Positions 47,255 through 60,110 are shown, numbered from the stretch's first letter. The stretch: DNA of 64,000 nucleotides from Scylla paramamosain (GCF_035594125.1 NC_087168.1:17989650-18053649); one strand, 5' to 3'. The notes: a model not told the origin generated them from the sequence alone. Translations and numbers: made by a program.

Positions 47255-47510
47255 GGTAGAGTATTATGAAAGACACCAGTGACAGTGATTTCAAACAGCA
47301 CTGGCAGCAAAGTGTGATGTAGCATTTCAGGCATCACACACAAAAGAGAGCAAAGGAGCATTTCAGACACCACTGACAGCAAATAGTGATGCAGCATTTC
47401 AAACACCACACACAAAAGGGAGCGAAGGAGCATTTCAAACACCACACAACAAAAGGAATGGTGGAGCATTTCACACAGCCATAGAGGGAGTAATAAAGCA
47501 TTTCAAATCT
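47255..47510. repeat. Tandem repeat, ~30-60 bp units, about 7 copies
   Basis: GGAGCATTTCA-ACACCAC-CACA-AAAAGG-AGC-AA units recur, with a longer form adding TGACAGCAAA-AGTGATGC. Anchors AGCATTTCA occur near 47322, 47367, 47392, 47430, 47465 and 47497. Confidence 0.85.
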
Positions 47511-47814
47511 TTTTAAAACCTCTAACTTAATTATCGCGTCTAGCGTTCCTGAGATAGAGTAACATGATGCATAATGTTATTAGCGATGGAGAGGTTGAGG
47601 GAAAAAAGTTGAGTAAGAGCTCTTTAATATGACTGCGACCGAGGCCAAGGATTAAACGAGTGAGATACGACACTGTCAGGTGAGCAGATGATGAACTGAC
47701 CTACCACACCATTTTTCTTTTCCCCTTGCTCCACGCCGCCAGTCTGATTCACGAACAGAGGCACCGGAATGGACTTAATCACGTTTTCAGTAGTGAATCA
47801 TTAGAGGAGCTTTA

Positions 47815-48070
47815 AAAGATTAATAATTCCTTTATATTATATATGAGGTGCTCTAGCGAAGGGGAAATGAAAAGTCTAATAAAAAATGCTTATTAAAGGT
47901 GACAGTTTCTAAAGAAAATAAAAAAAAGAATTATCAAAAATTATATTGAAGAGTGTACGGTGGATGATACATGGATATATGCATTTATGTTTTACACGGG
48001 AACTGCTACATGTAGGTCTGCTGGGTTTGTGTAGCTTGCTTTGTATGTTGCCATGAGAGTGTGTCTGTTC
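47815..48070 (+). repeat. LINE 3'-tail-like fragment
   Basis: GGAGCTTTAAAAGATTAATAA at the left, and GTGGATGATACATGGATATA, TTTTACACGGGAACTGCTACATGTAGGTCTGCTGG at the right, follow the block order of the CR1-type LINE end. The middle is unrelated or heavily diverged. Confidence 0.45.
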
Positions 48071-48264
48071 GATGACCTGAATGGACAGTTTTTTTTATAA
48101 CTCCTCTTTTATTGGAGAGACAATCAGTGGGTCTCTTTCTCTTGATTTCTTTTCTTTGGGTCTTTTCTTTTGTGCATTAAAAAAAAAAAATACGGGATGT
48201 GGGAGGAACACTACGACACAACACTACAGACGAAATAATGAGTGGTATAAAACGACAGAGTAGC

Positions 48265-48560
48265 CTTCCTGTTATTTCCCTAATGTTTTTTTACGTCACT
48301 CTTCTTACAATGAATAGATGACACTTACCTTCTACTCCTTTTTACCTTAATACACGTTAATTTGCCGCAGCTTCCCTAATGTTCTTATATAATTCTTCTT
48401 ACGGTGAATAGAGTACACTTGCCCAATACTCCTTTTACATTACCGCACGCCACTTCGCAGTTTCCCTGATCTTCTTATACCATTTTCTCTTACAGTGAAT
48501 AGATGACTGAATAGATGGCACTTACCTAATACTAATTTTTCTCTTACTCCAAGCCACTAC
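48265..48560. repeat. Tandem repeat, ~105 bp, 3 copies
   Basis: Each copy has TTTCCCTAATGTTCTTAT, CTCTTCTTACAGTGAATAGATGACACTTACC-AATACTCCTTTT-AC. Copies start near 48281, 48383 and 48458. The last contains a 12-bp internal GAATAGATGACT duplication. Confidence 0.8.
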
Positions 48561-49512
48561 CCTTGAATACTAATGAGGGTCCCTGTAGATGAATGAAGGA
48601 AAAGGTTCGTGGTTGGCTGTGAGAACTGTAAGGGGCTGGCTACGGTCTGTGGCTGTGAGGGACTGCAGTACTACGCCAGCAGCCCCTCAATAGTCCCTGA
48701 TTACTGAGTTCCCTTGGTTCATTAAGTAATCTTTAATACTACTGTTCTCACGTATCTGCTCCAAGCCTTTTTGAGTAGTAATTAATTTGAATTTAGCCTG
48801 TAATTAAAAGGGTAATTTCCAGCAACTACATTGTATAATTTGGAATGGCGTCTTAGTTTCCATGATATTTTTTTTCTCTTATTTTTTTCTGAGCGTATGT
48901 ACTTCTTTTCTTATTTGTATCACTGGTAATAACTGAGAGTGTCATAGAACGTTTTACTGTACTCTCCGTTAAATATATGGTACAATCCGGAATGGTGTTT
49001 TATTTTCCAAGATATTTTCTCACATTCCTCCCAGCGTCTGTACTTTTTATTCTTATTTTCATCCGTGGTAATAACTGAAAGTGCCACAGGACGTGTTACT
49101 GTACTTGCGGGTCAAATAAATGGTTTAATCTACAGTGGCGTTTTATTTATTTATTTTTTTCATTATATTTTTTTGTCCTTATATTTTTCCGGAGTGTCTG
49201 TCCTTCTCCATTTCCCCTCTCTGGTAATAATGAAAGCGTGATTTAAAAGTGCCACTGAACGTATTATTTCCAGCGACTAAAGTGTACAGTTTGAAATGAC
49301 GTTTTGTTCTTTCATTGGTCAACTTTTTTTTTTTTTCCCACATTTTTACTCAGCGTCTGTGCTCCGTTTTCCCCCTCCAGCAATAATGAATGTACGGTTT
49401 AAAAGTACCATATAGCGTATCACTCCCAGGAATTAAAGTGTATAATATAGAATAACGTTATATTTTTCATGAGTTAACATTTTTCATATATTCTTTCAGA
49501 GCATCTGTCATT

Positions 49513-49889
49513 ATAAGAACATAACAACATAAGAAATAAGGGAAGCTGCAAGAAGTGACCAGGCTTACACGTGGCAGTCCCTGTATGAAATATACCTACC
49601 TATTTCCACTTATCATCCCCATCCATAAGATCGTCTAATCTTCTCTTAAAGCTCCTTAATGTCCTAGCACTAACAACATGATTACTGAGTCCGTTCCACT
49701 CATCTACCACTCTATTTGAGAACCAATTTCTTCCTATCTCTTTCCTAAACCTAAATTTTTCAAGCTTGAACCCGTTATTTCTTGTTTTATCCTGGTTGCT
49801 GATCCTACGAATTTTGCTTACATCCCCCTTGTTATAACCCTTATTCCACTTAAAGACTTCTATCAGGTCCCCTCTTAACCTACGTCTCT
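49513..49889 (-). mobile_element. CR1-type LINE, 5'-truncated 3' end (best copy)
   Basis: About 377 bp of a non-LTR retrotransposon: 96 codons of the ORF2 C terminus followed by a ~90-bp 3' UTR ending in short TTATGTTCTTAT-type repeats. 5' truncation and a simple-repeat tail are normal for CR1-like LINEs. It has inserted into the 48800-51740 array. Confidence 0.85.
49600..49887 (-). pseudogene. LINE reverse transcriptase, C-terminal fragment (open)
   Basis: The frame is open from the 5' truncation to a TAG. It starts RRRLRGDLIEVFKWNKGYN, then has RISNQDKTRNNGFKLEKFRF, FSNRVVDEWNGLSNHVV and SFKRRLDDLMDGDDKWK. RRLRGD-IE-FK ... FF-RV---WN-LP--VV-A-S---FK-RLD is the pattern known from the end of CR1/jockey-type ORF2 proteins, downstream of the reverse transcriptase domain. 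With no RT or endonuclease domain and no start codon, it is non-functional, though uncorrupted. Confidence 0.85.
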
Positions 49890-50330
49890 ACGTCTCCTTA
49901 CTTCCCTCCATGGTAATAATGAAGGTATGGTCTAAAAGTCTCACAGAACAAAGTACTTCCAGGGATTAAACTGTATAATGTGGAATGGCATTTTATTTTC
50001 AGTTAGTCAACATATCTTTTTTTTCATATTTTTTCGGAGCGTCTGTCCTTATAACCCCCTTGGTAATAATGAAGGTATGATATAAAAATGTCATACAGCG
50101 TGTTATTTCCAGCGACTGAACTGCATAATCTGAACACTTTATTTTCCACTAAGATGTATTTTTGTACTATTCTTCTTGAACATCAATTTTCTTTTTGTGG
50201 GAGGCAATAATGGATGTGAATGAATTAAGCGTGTAATCAAATGAACTCCTTCCAGCGACAAAAATACACGATTTAGAATGTTTTATATTTCACGCAGTCT
50301 TTCCTTTTATCCATTCTTGTCGTGTGCGTA

Positions 50331-50893
50331 ATAATAATATAATAATAATAATAAACGGTTTATTATTTAGGCAGTTGATAAACTGAAAATGTACATAGGG
50401 GATGGGGAAAAACTTAACATTAATCCTAACGGTAATACTAATCTAGGAGGGAAATACTATTGATTGATGGCTCGCACCATGGTGGGAATCGCACTGAGTC
50501 TGTACCGGTCCGTGCGCGGCGCCTTCAGGGGCGTTATTTTGTTGTGGTGTCTGGTGGCACGGACAGGGCGAGGCGCGTCGGGCGGCAGCATGTCTCTGAG
50601 ACGCGGATGATGCAGTAGTCCCTTCCCAAACTTCTCCAGAGCCTCTCGGTGCTTGGTGGATATTCTGGACAGACTCAGGGTGGTCAGGGCTTCTTCATAG
50701 GTGGTGTATGCAGGGCCAAGGATGACCCTGCACGCCCTTTTCTGCACACTCTCTAGCTGTAGCTGTTGAGTGTGTGTGAGGGAGGAGGACCACGCTGGGG
50801 AGGCGTACATGAGTTTGGGGAGGATGAAGGTGAGGTACACCCCCCTTAACTCATCTGTCGGCGTCCCCAGCGACCTGAGTCTGCGCAGCATGT
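50331..50893 (-). mobile_element. Second LINE family, 5'-truncated 3' end with (TTA)n tail
   Basis: An open ORF2 C-terminal frame is followed by a ~115-bp 3' UTR and a tail of TTA/TTATA repeats at 50331-50353 (seen as TAATAA on +). It lies between host-array sequence CGTGTGCG on the left and GCGTGCGTGTG on the right, a possible imperfect target duplication. It is a different family from the LINE at 49513. Confidence 0.82.
50457..50891 (-). pseudogene. LINE ORF2 C-terminal fragment (144 codons, open)
   Basis: It starts inside the protein at LRRLRSLGTPTDELRGVY and contains LPKLMYASPAWSSSL, QLESVQKRACRVILGPAY and, near the end, PRPVRATRHHNKITPLKAPR. These blocks follow the catalytic reverse transcriptase domain in many arthropod jockey/CR1-type ORF2 proteins (YASPAW, QKRACR-I-G, and a conserved tail ending close to the stop). 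No stops interrupt it, but the catalytic part is missing. It is a dead fragment, probably fairly young. Confidence 0.85.
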
Positions 50894-50898
50894 ACAGC

Positions 50899-51001
<103 letters not shown>

Positions 51002-51454
51002 CTTACGCTCTCTTCTTGCAGTAAGGAGTCTCAATTAAACGCGTAAATTAAAGTGTTACTCACAGCACAAAATTCTATACAATGTTGTACTTTTTATTGG
51101 GTAAGTTTTTTTTTCTTTTCTTCTCTTATTCACTCTTCTCATGTTTTGACCTGTTCCTCTCCTCTGGTAATATGAAGCATGAATTAAGTGTGTAATTAAA
51201 CGTGTCCTTTCCACCACAAAACTATATAACCTGCAATGTTTTATTTCTCACGAGTTAAGTTTCTTCTCATTCTCAGTATCATTTTCATTCTTTTCGTTTC
51301 TCTTTCTCCTCGTGTGTGCGTGTTCTCGTCCCATCTGTGGCAATAAGGAGTCTGAATTAAGCTCATAATTTAACTAGTCATTTTCATCCATTAAAATTAT
51401 GTAACTTAGAATTGTACTTTTCATTTCGTAAGATTATCCTTTTATCCATTTTTC

Positions 51455-51494
<40 letters not shown>

Positions 51495-51740
51495 CTTTCT
51501 CCCAGTCATAAGGAGTCAGTCATAAGGAGTCAGAATTAAGCGTATAATTAAACGCGTTACTTCCAGCGACTAAAATTATATAATCTTTAATATTGTACTC
51601 TTCATTTGGGAAAATCTCCATTTCTCTTTGCCTTTACCCTTTCATTCGGGCAATAATGAGTCCAAATTAACGTGTAATTGGATGCTTATTAATTAGAAGG
51701 TTATTTCCAACCACAGCTACACAAGTGGAATGTTTTGTTT

Positions 51741-52235
51741 AGATGGGCGGTTTGAAATACGATCCGTGAGTCGAACAGAGGCGCGGATATTTTAAGCAAG
51801 GCTTCATTATGCTTCATCAGGCAGCCTCGTGAATGAAGGAATGTACCGCACTGTGTCCTTTGTGTGCTGTAATATTTTTTTCATGTGAGCTTTATAAATT
51901 GGGTTAGAAATTTGTATCTACCAATTTGTAAAAGTCAATGAAATTTGTACATATATAAATGAACAAAAATACTACGCTCTAGTTCTAAGCTTTATCCAAA
52001 CTTATGAAACTTTGCAGGAGGGTAAAAATTTTAGTTACCAAAATAAATTCTACAAATAAGAATTAAACAAAAAGAAAAAAAAATGCATATAGTCATTTTG
52101 ACAAAGGTAAACCAATTTTTCCATTTATCAAGTTGTACAAATGAAGAAAAGTTTCACATCTACGAAATGGAACGAAACTAAAAACAAATGCATATATCAA
52201 TTTATACAAAATAATACACTGTGTCTCGAAATCAG
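51741..52235. other. No gene recognised; short A-rich internal similarity
   Basis: A+T-rich sequence. ATTTGTA-ATCTACCAATTTGTA and ATATATCAATTTATACAAA-like phrases recur, suggesting a further eroded repeat. No exon is seen. Confidence 0.35.
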
Positions 52236-52237
52236 TA

Positions 52238-52706
52238 CAGTAAAATCCCTCATCCGGCATTCGAGTATCCGGCAGCTTCAAGTATTCGGCACATTTTTCC
52301 CCGAGCCTTAAAATCAATAAAAAATCAATGTGTACTCATAAAAGCGATTAAAATTCCCGCGCGAGGCATACTTTGTCCCCTCGCCATCAGAGCGTACTGC
52401 TTCGCGCCATCCGCGGCCCACTGCACTGTGTTTACTCAGTGACTCAGTCCCGTGTGTGCACTGTTTATCGCCTGACGCCTTCATCATGCCTAAAGTTGTA
52501 GAAAAGAGGAAGCGTGTTGTGCTTACACTTAAGCAGCTGATCAGATCAGCTGCTGATTAAGATCAGCTGATCATTGTTATGGTAAGATGCGTGAGTGTAG
52601 GGTGGTGATTGTGGACATAATTTCACTTCTATTCAAGTATCCGGCAATATTCAAGTATCCGGCATGTCGGCGGTCCCGTTGATGCCGGATGAGAGGGATT
52701 TTACTG
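52238..52706 (+). mobile_element. Non-autonomous Tigger/pogo-like DNA transposon, copy 2
   Basis: 469 bp with TA at 52236-52237 and 52707-52708. It matches 28507-28977 nearly base for base, with a 2-bp deletion in the left end (CCCTCATCC for CCCTCTCATCC) and a handful of substitutions. It has the same internal transposase relic. Confidence 0.88.
52486..52560 (+). pseudogene. Relic of Tigger-like transposase N terminus, copy 2
   Basis: It has the same 24 codons and stop as at 28757. Identity of this frame in both copies shows that the internal deletion happened before the elements spread. Confidence 0.6.
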
Positions 52707-52739
52707 TATTACAGCAGTACTTTTTTTAAACTTAAGATT

Positions 52740-52945
52740 AGTACTCGCCGAGGAAAAAAAAATAAATGAATAAATAAATAAAGTTACCAGTACTGCCCCA
52801 GAGAGGAGAGACCGACATCTTTTGCACATTTTTTTTCTGTTCATGTACGAGAGGCACAGGCTAACGGCAACAAAACTGACAGAAAAAGAAGAAAGCCCAC
52901 TAAAGTTACCAGTCCCTAGAGAGAAGACTCCAACAGTTTTTGCAC
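52740..52945. repeat. Duplication, ~120 bp, 2 copies
   Basis: AAAGTTACCAGT-C-C-AGAGA-GAGA--CGACA-CTTTTGCAC occurs at about 52780 and 52900. Confidence 0.6.
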
Positions 52946-53157
52946 TTGCCAAGTTTAAGAAGTTAGAAATTTTTAGCCTACAGAAATCTAATTATTCCTA
53001 AAGCCGTGTACTCCTGTCCTGTATTCCCTTCTATCCATCTCGACTGAAGACTTATGGGTGTCTTTTATGCTGGCCAGCCTATCTCCGCCCCCAGACCTGT
53101 TGAAATGCCGCTGGTTCCATTTGGCGAGGCGGGTTTCTTTATATGCTTTAATTAGAC

Positions 53158-53159
<2 letters not shown>

Positions 53160-53246
<87 letters not shown>

Positions 53247-53350
53247 ATCCATCCATCCAGCCAGCCAGCCATCCATCCACCCAGCCAGCCAGCCAGCCAG
53301 CCAGGCAGGCATACAGCCAAACAAACAAACAAACAAACAAACAGACAGAC
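53160..53350. repeat. (GA)n followed by serial tetranucleotide runs
   Basis: (GA)n 53160-53244, then (CATC)n, (CAGC)n, (CATC)n, (CAGC)n, (AGGC), (AAAC)n and (AGAC)n in turn to 53350. Confidence 0.95.
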
Positions 53351-53454
53351 AGGCAGAACAAAGAAAAACAAAAACAGAAACAAAATAAGAGACAGAGACA
53401 GAAACATACACACACGCACACACACACACACAGAATTAGGAACAGACAGAGATC

Positions 53455-53762
<308 letters not shown>

Positions 53763-53991
53763 CAGGTATTGAACAAGCAACCACAGTAGTTCAGGAGAGG
53801 ACCAGACGAGGAGACGAGAAGACCAACACGGAGGAGGAATACAAATGCTACCTCTCTCTCTCTCTCTCTTTCTGTCTGTAGATCTCTGAATGAAAAGATG
53901 TTTCGAAAGTGTCTAATGTGCCTGATGTTTAATCTTCTCTGGAATTATTATTATTATTTTTTTTTTTAGATTTACGTGCATTACTTCCTTC

Positions 53992-54383
<392 letters not shown>

Positions 54384-54479
54384 CACTTGGAATGCTCATC
54401 TCGCGGACAACTTTGGTATTCAGTCAACCACAATTAAACTTTAGCTTATGAAGTCATATCCTACCACCACTCTGCTTGT

Positions 54480-55045
54480 CCTTGCCGCCACCACCACCAC
54501 CACCACCACCATCCCTATGACCACCACTACCACCACCACCGTTACCACTGCAACTAATCACCACCACGACTCTAACAACCCAACTACTACATTCACCACA
54601 ATCTTTTTCACTACCACCACAACTACCCTAATCACCATCATTGCAGCCACTCACCATCACGACCCTCTCTCTACATTTCACCATTTCTCATCACTCATCA
54701 TTATCTTTTTTTCTCTCCCACTGCCATCACCATAATTACCATTACAACCACCAGCACAACCGCAGTTATGCCAGGATTCTAACTACATCACGCTCATCAT
54801 TACCGTTTCACTCTCAACACCATTTTGAGTCCATTTACAATCATGACAGCATCACCACAAGTACTGCAATCACCGCTCTTAGTCGAGGCAACCACACTAT
54901 CTCCCTCATTATCACTACTAATTTATGTGTATCCACTACTATTACATCACCATCACCACCACAATCACCACAGCCATAAAGAAGCAGTTCCATAACATCA
55001 CTTCTGTACACCATTACTACAATCATTACAGGACCACCACCATCA
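54480..55045. repeat. Degenerate (CCA/TCA)n-rich tract
   Basis: ACCACCACC, ATCACCATCA and CACTACTAC units fade into mixed sequence. Thr/His-rich frames are artefacts. A similar ACCACC tract lies at 56840-56955. Confidence 0.8.
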
Positions 55046-55059
55046 CCACTAGGACATAA

Positions 55060-55265
55060 ATTGAATCTTTCACTCCTATTAGGGACATAGTTTCGTAATC
55101 ATACATCACTGATACATTTCTTTTCATTACACATCCATTTATAAACATTATACTCGTTGGACATTGAAAATCCACCCTTTTAATGCCCTTCTTCTTTTTG
55201 TCTGTGCTTGAAAAGACCGTATGCAGTACTCCTCGTGTTGTGACTTGTTGCATATCACGGTGAAA
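55060..55265 (-). repeat. Possible highly diverged TTAA-type MITE copy
   Basis: The right half (CCCTTCTTCTTTTTGTCTGTGCTTGAAAAGAC, then GTGACTTGTTGCATATCACGGTGAAA) resembles copy B's right half. The left half is not convincing. It may be an eroded fifth copy. Confidence 0.3.
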
Positions 55266-55329
55266 AAAAAAAGTGCAATTTGATTTACGGGTCGTTTTTT
55301 CATCTTTGGTTTCCTATCTGCATATCACG

Positions 55330-55570
55330 AGAGGTAAGGTAACACTCTCTTATTTGATCACCTTAAGGCATTCCATCCCATACATCTCTTAAGGGGAAAG
55401 ATTCACTAGTGTTTCTTGATAACTTGGTGATTGGGGTTCCTTGTTTGGTTGTTTCATACTGTTAAGGATCAAGTAACACTCTCTTATTGCTCCCGCGATC
55501 ACCTTACTTCGTTGCATCTTGTACATTTCTTACGGGGGAAAGTTTCACGAGATGCCTTTACAAATCGCCC
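55330..55570. repeat. Tandem duplication, ~125-150 bp, 2 copies
   Basis: TAAGGTAACACTCTCTTATT-GATCACCTTA, CATC-CATACAT-TCTTA-GGGGAAAG-TTCAC occurs at about 55335 and 55465. Confidence 0.65.
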
Positions 55571-55729
55571 AGTCTGGAATCTAGAGTGGCAGGGACGGAC
55601 TGACTTTAATTTCATGTTTTTCTCCTTTTCATGCGTGAAGGAGGGCAGTTAAGGGTACATAAAAAGGGGGCAGAATCTTGTGGGGTGGAGGGGGGGGCAA
55701 GTTACCTCACCCCTCCTGAGAAAAGTTAA

Positions 55730-56400
55730 CTGGAGAAGAAATTACAAAATGTTAAATAGTTAAATTTAGTTAAGGAGATGTTCCGATACTTTTTTTTTTT
55801 CTCGAAATAGGGAGAGAAGAGAAACACGCTGAGACTTCCAAACATTGCCAGTGAAAGGAATGAAAGAGTGGTAATGATTCAATGCCCTTAACGAGTATCG
55901 GAGCAATTAAGAAGCAGAAACCCTCAAAATACAAGGTAAATTAGATAAAATTTGTCGAAACTCCTTTCTTAATTATGGAAAAATAAGTAACAGACAGAGT
56001 GTTCTAGACATTACCAGCGAAAAGGATGGAAGAGAATGATTAAATACCCTAATCGAATATCAGAAAGAAATTTAAAAGTAGAAACTCCCAAAATAGGAGA
56101 TAGAATTAGATAAGATTTCCTCAAACTCCTTTCTTAAGTATTAAAAGATGAGAAACAGACAAGATTTCCAGACATTACCAGTTAAAGGGAAGGAAGAGAA
56201 GCTATAATTAATTGCCCTAAACTTGCATCTGGGAGCAATATAGAAGTAGAAACACCAAAATAGAAAGTTAAATAAGATAGTACTATGCTCCTTTCTCGAC
56301 GCAAGAAGACATAAATTGGCAGAGACTTCCAGACATTACAAGTGAAAGCGGTGAATGATAATGATTAAGACCCCCCCTTACTCGTGTGTCAGAGAGCAAT
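55730..56400. repeat. Tandem repeat, ~170-185 bp, 4 copies
   Basis: Each copy has GACTTCCAGACATTACCAGTGAAAGG-ATGAAAGAG, ATGATTAA--CCCTAA-CG-ATC-GGAGCAAT and AGAAGTAGAAACTCCAAAATA. Anchor ACATTACCAG-like blocks are near 55843, 56012, 56173 and 56333. Confidence 0.85.
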
Positions 56401-56505
56401 ATGGTAACTTAACTTAACTTTGCTATGGTTGAAATAAAAAACACTTACGGTAACTTAACTTAACCTGACTTTACTATGTTTGAAATCCAAAAACACAACA
56501 CAAGC
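56401..56505. repeat. Direct duplication, ~54 bp, 2 copies
   Basis: GGTAACTTAACTTAAC, TT-CTATG-TTGAAAT followed by AAAACAC occurs twice in succession. Confidence 0.75.
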
Positions 56506-57214
56506 TTACACACTGACACCATTCCACTATCAAACCTCACCATCCTTAGCCAACAAAACCTTATCATTATCAACAAGAGGGAGGTTTCAAGACATTTTCC
56601 CTAATAATTTTGGATCATTCTTTCCGACTACTCTTTGGGGACTGGCACCTTCAGTGAGCAACTTTTTTTTTCCAGACCTTTTGTTGCCCTTGGCTAGAGA
56701 CACTAAACACGAACCACATAACGAACATAAACACACATACTAACACCATACCAACAGCAAAACTCACAGTACACTACCAAAACACCACTAGTACTACCAA
56801 TAACACCATATCACTACCAAAAACTATAAATACACTTCAGATTTCACAACCACCACCACCATTACCACCAGTAACACCAGATCACTACCAAAAACTGAAC
56901 AAAACACTTCACATTTCACAACCACCACCACCATCACCACCACCACCAACACACGTACCGAGCGACCGAGGAAAGAGAGACGGATGATCGAAAAAGGAAG
57001 AGCAGGACGAGACGAGGAGGAAAAGAAAGCTATTTACCAGTGCCCGGCGTGGAGAACCCGTGGCTCCATTAGTGCGGTAGGAGGCATTGGGGCGGGAGTG
57101 TTAAAGGACCGAATTCACCACATTAGCTCTTAACTCTCTCACAGGAACACTCGCTTCACTTCGGGGAGGTTCTAGTATTAGCTCTGGGTTCCCACTTGGG
57201 TCCGGAGAGCGAGA

Positions 57215-57347
<133 letters not shown>

Positions 57348-57615
57348 GCCCATCCACTCATCCATTCACCAACTTACCCAGCCACACACACACACACGAG
57401 TAAGGACAATAAATAAAGCTCGCACAGGCGCAAAATGAAAGAGACAGGTAAAATATATCATGAAATTATGGGCACATATGGCAACAGCTCATGAAAGGAG
57501 AGAAAAAAGCGAGGAAGAAAGATGAAAAATGACGGTAATAAAATGAATTAATGCTCCCAATGAAAGTCTCCTTTTTTTCATAATCTCATACAACTTGAAT
57601 CATTTTACATTATAG

Positions 57616-57618
<3 letters not shown>

Positions 57619-57664
<46 letters not shown>

Positions 57665-57786
57665 GGCTAATTATCTTTCGTCCTTCCCATTACACAAGAA
57701 AATTGATAAGAATGAGAGAGAGGCAACGAGGGACGTGAAGGAACCCTTGAAATGGTAATTGGAAATGCAAATTAGACAAAAACATA

Positions 57787-57878
<92 letters not shown>

Positions 57879-57971
57879 TAGGGCATTTTTATATTCCATT
57901 ACTAATTCAAAAGTACACTTGTTACTTTCATGTGTAATGAAGAATGTGATGATTACCTCTCCATCTCATTA

Positions 57972-58063
<92 letters not shown>
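57619..58063. repeat. Alternating (TC)n, (GA)n, (TC)n tracts
   Basis: (TC)n 57619-57661, (GA)n 57794-57873, (TC)n 57974-58063. The middle GA arm can pair with either TC arm. Confidence 0.97.
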
Positions 58064-58067
<4 letters not shown>

Positions 58068-58439
58068 AATCAGTCAGGTGGTAAAGGTAACAGGTAGGCA
58101 GGTGATCAATTTGGAGCGTCAAGACTCGACACGCAGGCAGGTGTGTGCAGGTACAAGCCATTTAATTAACTCCCACCCACACCTTCTCCATACCTGTACT
58201 AACACCTGTGATAAGACTAAGAGTGTCCCCTCCTGTATTAATTATTTATGTATGTCATTTGCAGATGTTTCAAGTATTTTTAAAAGTCTTATTTGGTGTT
58301 TTTTTTTCTCGTTCTTCCACGAATATTTTGGCTGGTATTCTTTGGTGATATTTTAATCTATCCTTGCTTCCTACGCTGTAATGTATTGGTGCTTCATTCT
58401 CCTGCACTTTCATATATTTTTCCCCTTACTAAAAGTGTT

Positions 58440-59095
58440 TAAAATTCGCATCTTTTCAATGCTTTCACTTTCATGAAAATACTCTATCTTATCTTTTCCT
58501 TCTCGTATATAGATTGTCTCTATTTTATTTCCGTGCATTATTAGTAAATTTTCTTTTCTATTTCTAAAACTATACTAATTTTTTAAAAACTAATATCCAT
58601 TTGTTCACATATTTACTGACATTCACAAAAATATTCTATCTTACCATTCCCTCCCGCATATGAATTACATCTGCTTCATCTTCGTGTTTCGTTAGTATGA
58701 TTTTTTTTTGTTTCTAAAACTCTCCAACTTAAAAAAAAAACCGTATCTTTTTTGATTTACAATTTTCTTCCTGAAATTCATAATAATAATTTATCTTATC
58801 TTTCCCATCCGTATATACAATATATATATTTTTGTCTTCAAGCATCTTCAATATAATTTATTTATAAAACTTTAAAACTTTTAAAACTCTTCTTTCATTT
58901 AAACATGTTCTGACATTCATAATAATATTATACCTCATCTTTCCCTCTCGTGTATAAATAATCTCTTCTTTATATTCGTGTATAATTTTTTTCTTTATAA
59001 AACTCTACAACTTTTAAAACTCCTTTACATTCATAACAGTCTACCTTATCTATCTACTTGTATACATATTATCTCTATGTCCATCTCTTTCTGCT
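58440..59095. repeat. Tandem repeat, ~150-165 bp, 4 copies
   Basis: Each copy has TTTACTGACATTCATAA-AATATTCTATCTTATCTTTCC-TC-CGTATATA-ATT-TCTCT, then TTCGTG-AT--TTAGTA-ATTTTTTT, CTAAAACTCT-CAACTTTTAAAAC. Anchors TATCTTA are near 58487, 58640, 58795, 58937 and 59046. A+T-rich, non-coding. Confidence 0.8.
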
Positions 59096-59407
59096 GTTAG
59101 TCTACTCGTACTTTAAAACTCACGTCCTTTCATCAACAGTTTTTCTTTCCATAATAAACTTTCTAATCTATTTCCTCCTTCCTTTGCATAACATTACATC
59201 ACCTTCACATAATATCAGAGTTCAGGCGGCTTTTCATGTCCCTTATCCCTGGTCTTACATCATGGCTCTCCCCGCGCCGTGTCTCCGCTGTGGGTACCAT
59301 CCTTAAAACAGGGTACAAGCTAACGGGTGATCACCAATACGTGGCAGAAATACTTGAAAAACATGGGCCATTTAACGAAGCCACACATTCACCGACAAGG
59401 GTACGCC

Positions 59408-59440
59408 ATCCACCACCACCACCACCACCACCACCACCTC
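59408..59440. repeat. (CCA)n short trinucleotide repeat
   Basis: About 30 bp of CCA/CAC units. Open frames through it carry no domain. Confidence 0.9.
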
Positions 59441-59494
59441 TTCATTCTTTCTTCACTCCCTCTTGTGTTTCGTACTCTTAAATGCTCTGGGTCT

Positions 59495-59625
59495 TCATCT
59501 GCGGTGTTTATCAAGACCTCACAGATTATTAATGGGATTCCTCGTGATTTTTTTTTCCTATTAGTGATGCAGCATACTTGTTAAACACTGCCCGGGATCA
59601 TTAAGACTCTCCACTATCTGTCTTT
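59495..59625. repeat. Family R copy 4 (opposite orientation to copies 1-3)
   Basis: ATTATTAATGGGATTCCTCGTG, then TTAGTGATGCAGCATACTTGTTAAAC, GATCATTAAGACTCTC match 60430-60500 in the same orientation. Confidence 0.5.
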
Positions 59626-59744
59626 CTCAAAACAACATTCCTCCTCTTCTCAGACGTATTAAGAAAGAGAAAATAATGAGTTCCTTTCTTTTTTGACATG
59701 AGGAAAATTGTAAAGGTAAAAATAATTAGTTTATGGCTTCCGGC

Positions 59745-60110
59745 TGATGAGAGACGAAAATAAAGAAATACAAAGGAGGAAAAATAGATGTTACAGAGTA
59801 CAAATAAAGAAGGAAACACAGAAAGTAAAGAGAGAGAGTATAAACAAAGGAGAAAATACATAAAATACACAAGAACTAAAAATCTTATTAGAGGAAGGCG
59901 TTACAGAGACCAAACTCACACACAACACAACACAAGAATACAAAATAGTAAAGAAAATAAAAAAAAGAGGAAATACTGATAATAAGAAAAGAGTACAAAA
60001 AAGAAGGAAACGCATATAAAGAATAAAAAAAAGCAAAAAAATCACTGCAAGGAAAGGTGTTACAAGGACAAGACTCCCGCAATACAACGCAACACAAAGC
60101 AGGAAAAGGT
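59745..60110. repeat. Degenerate A-rich tandem repeat, ~158 bp, 2+ copies
   Basis: GGAAGGCGTTACAGAGACCAAACTC-CACACAACACAACACAAG (59893) matches GGAAAGGTGTTACAAGGACAAGACTC-CGCAATACAACGCAACACAAAG (60051), preceded in both by AAATAAAGAA-GA-ACACA blocks. Minus-strand Phe/Leu frames are artefacts. Confidence 0.65.
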
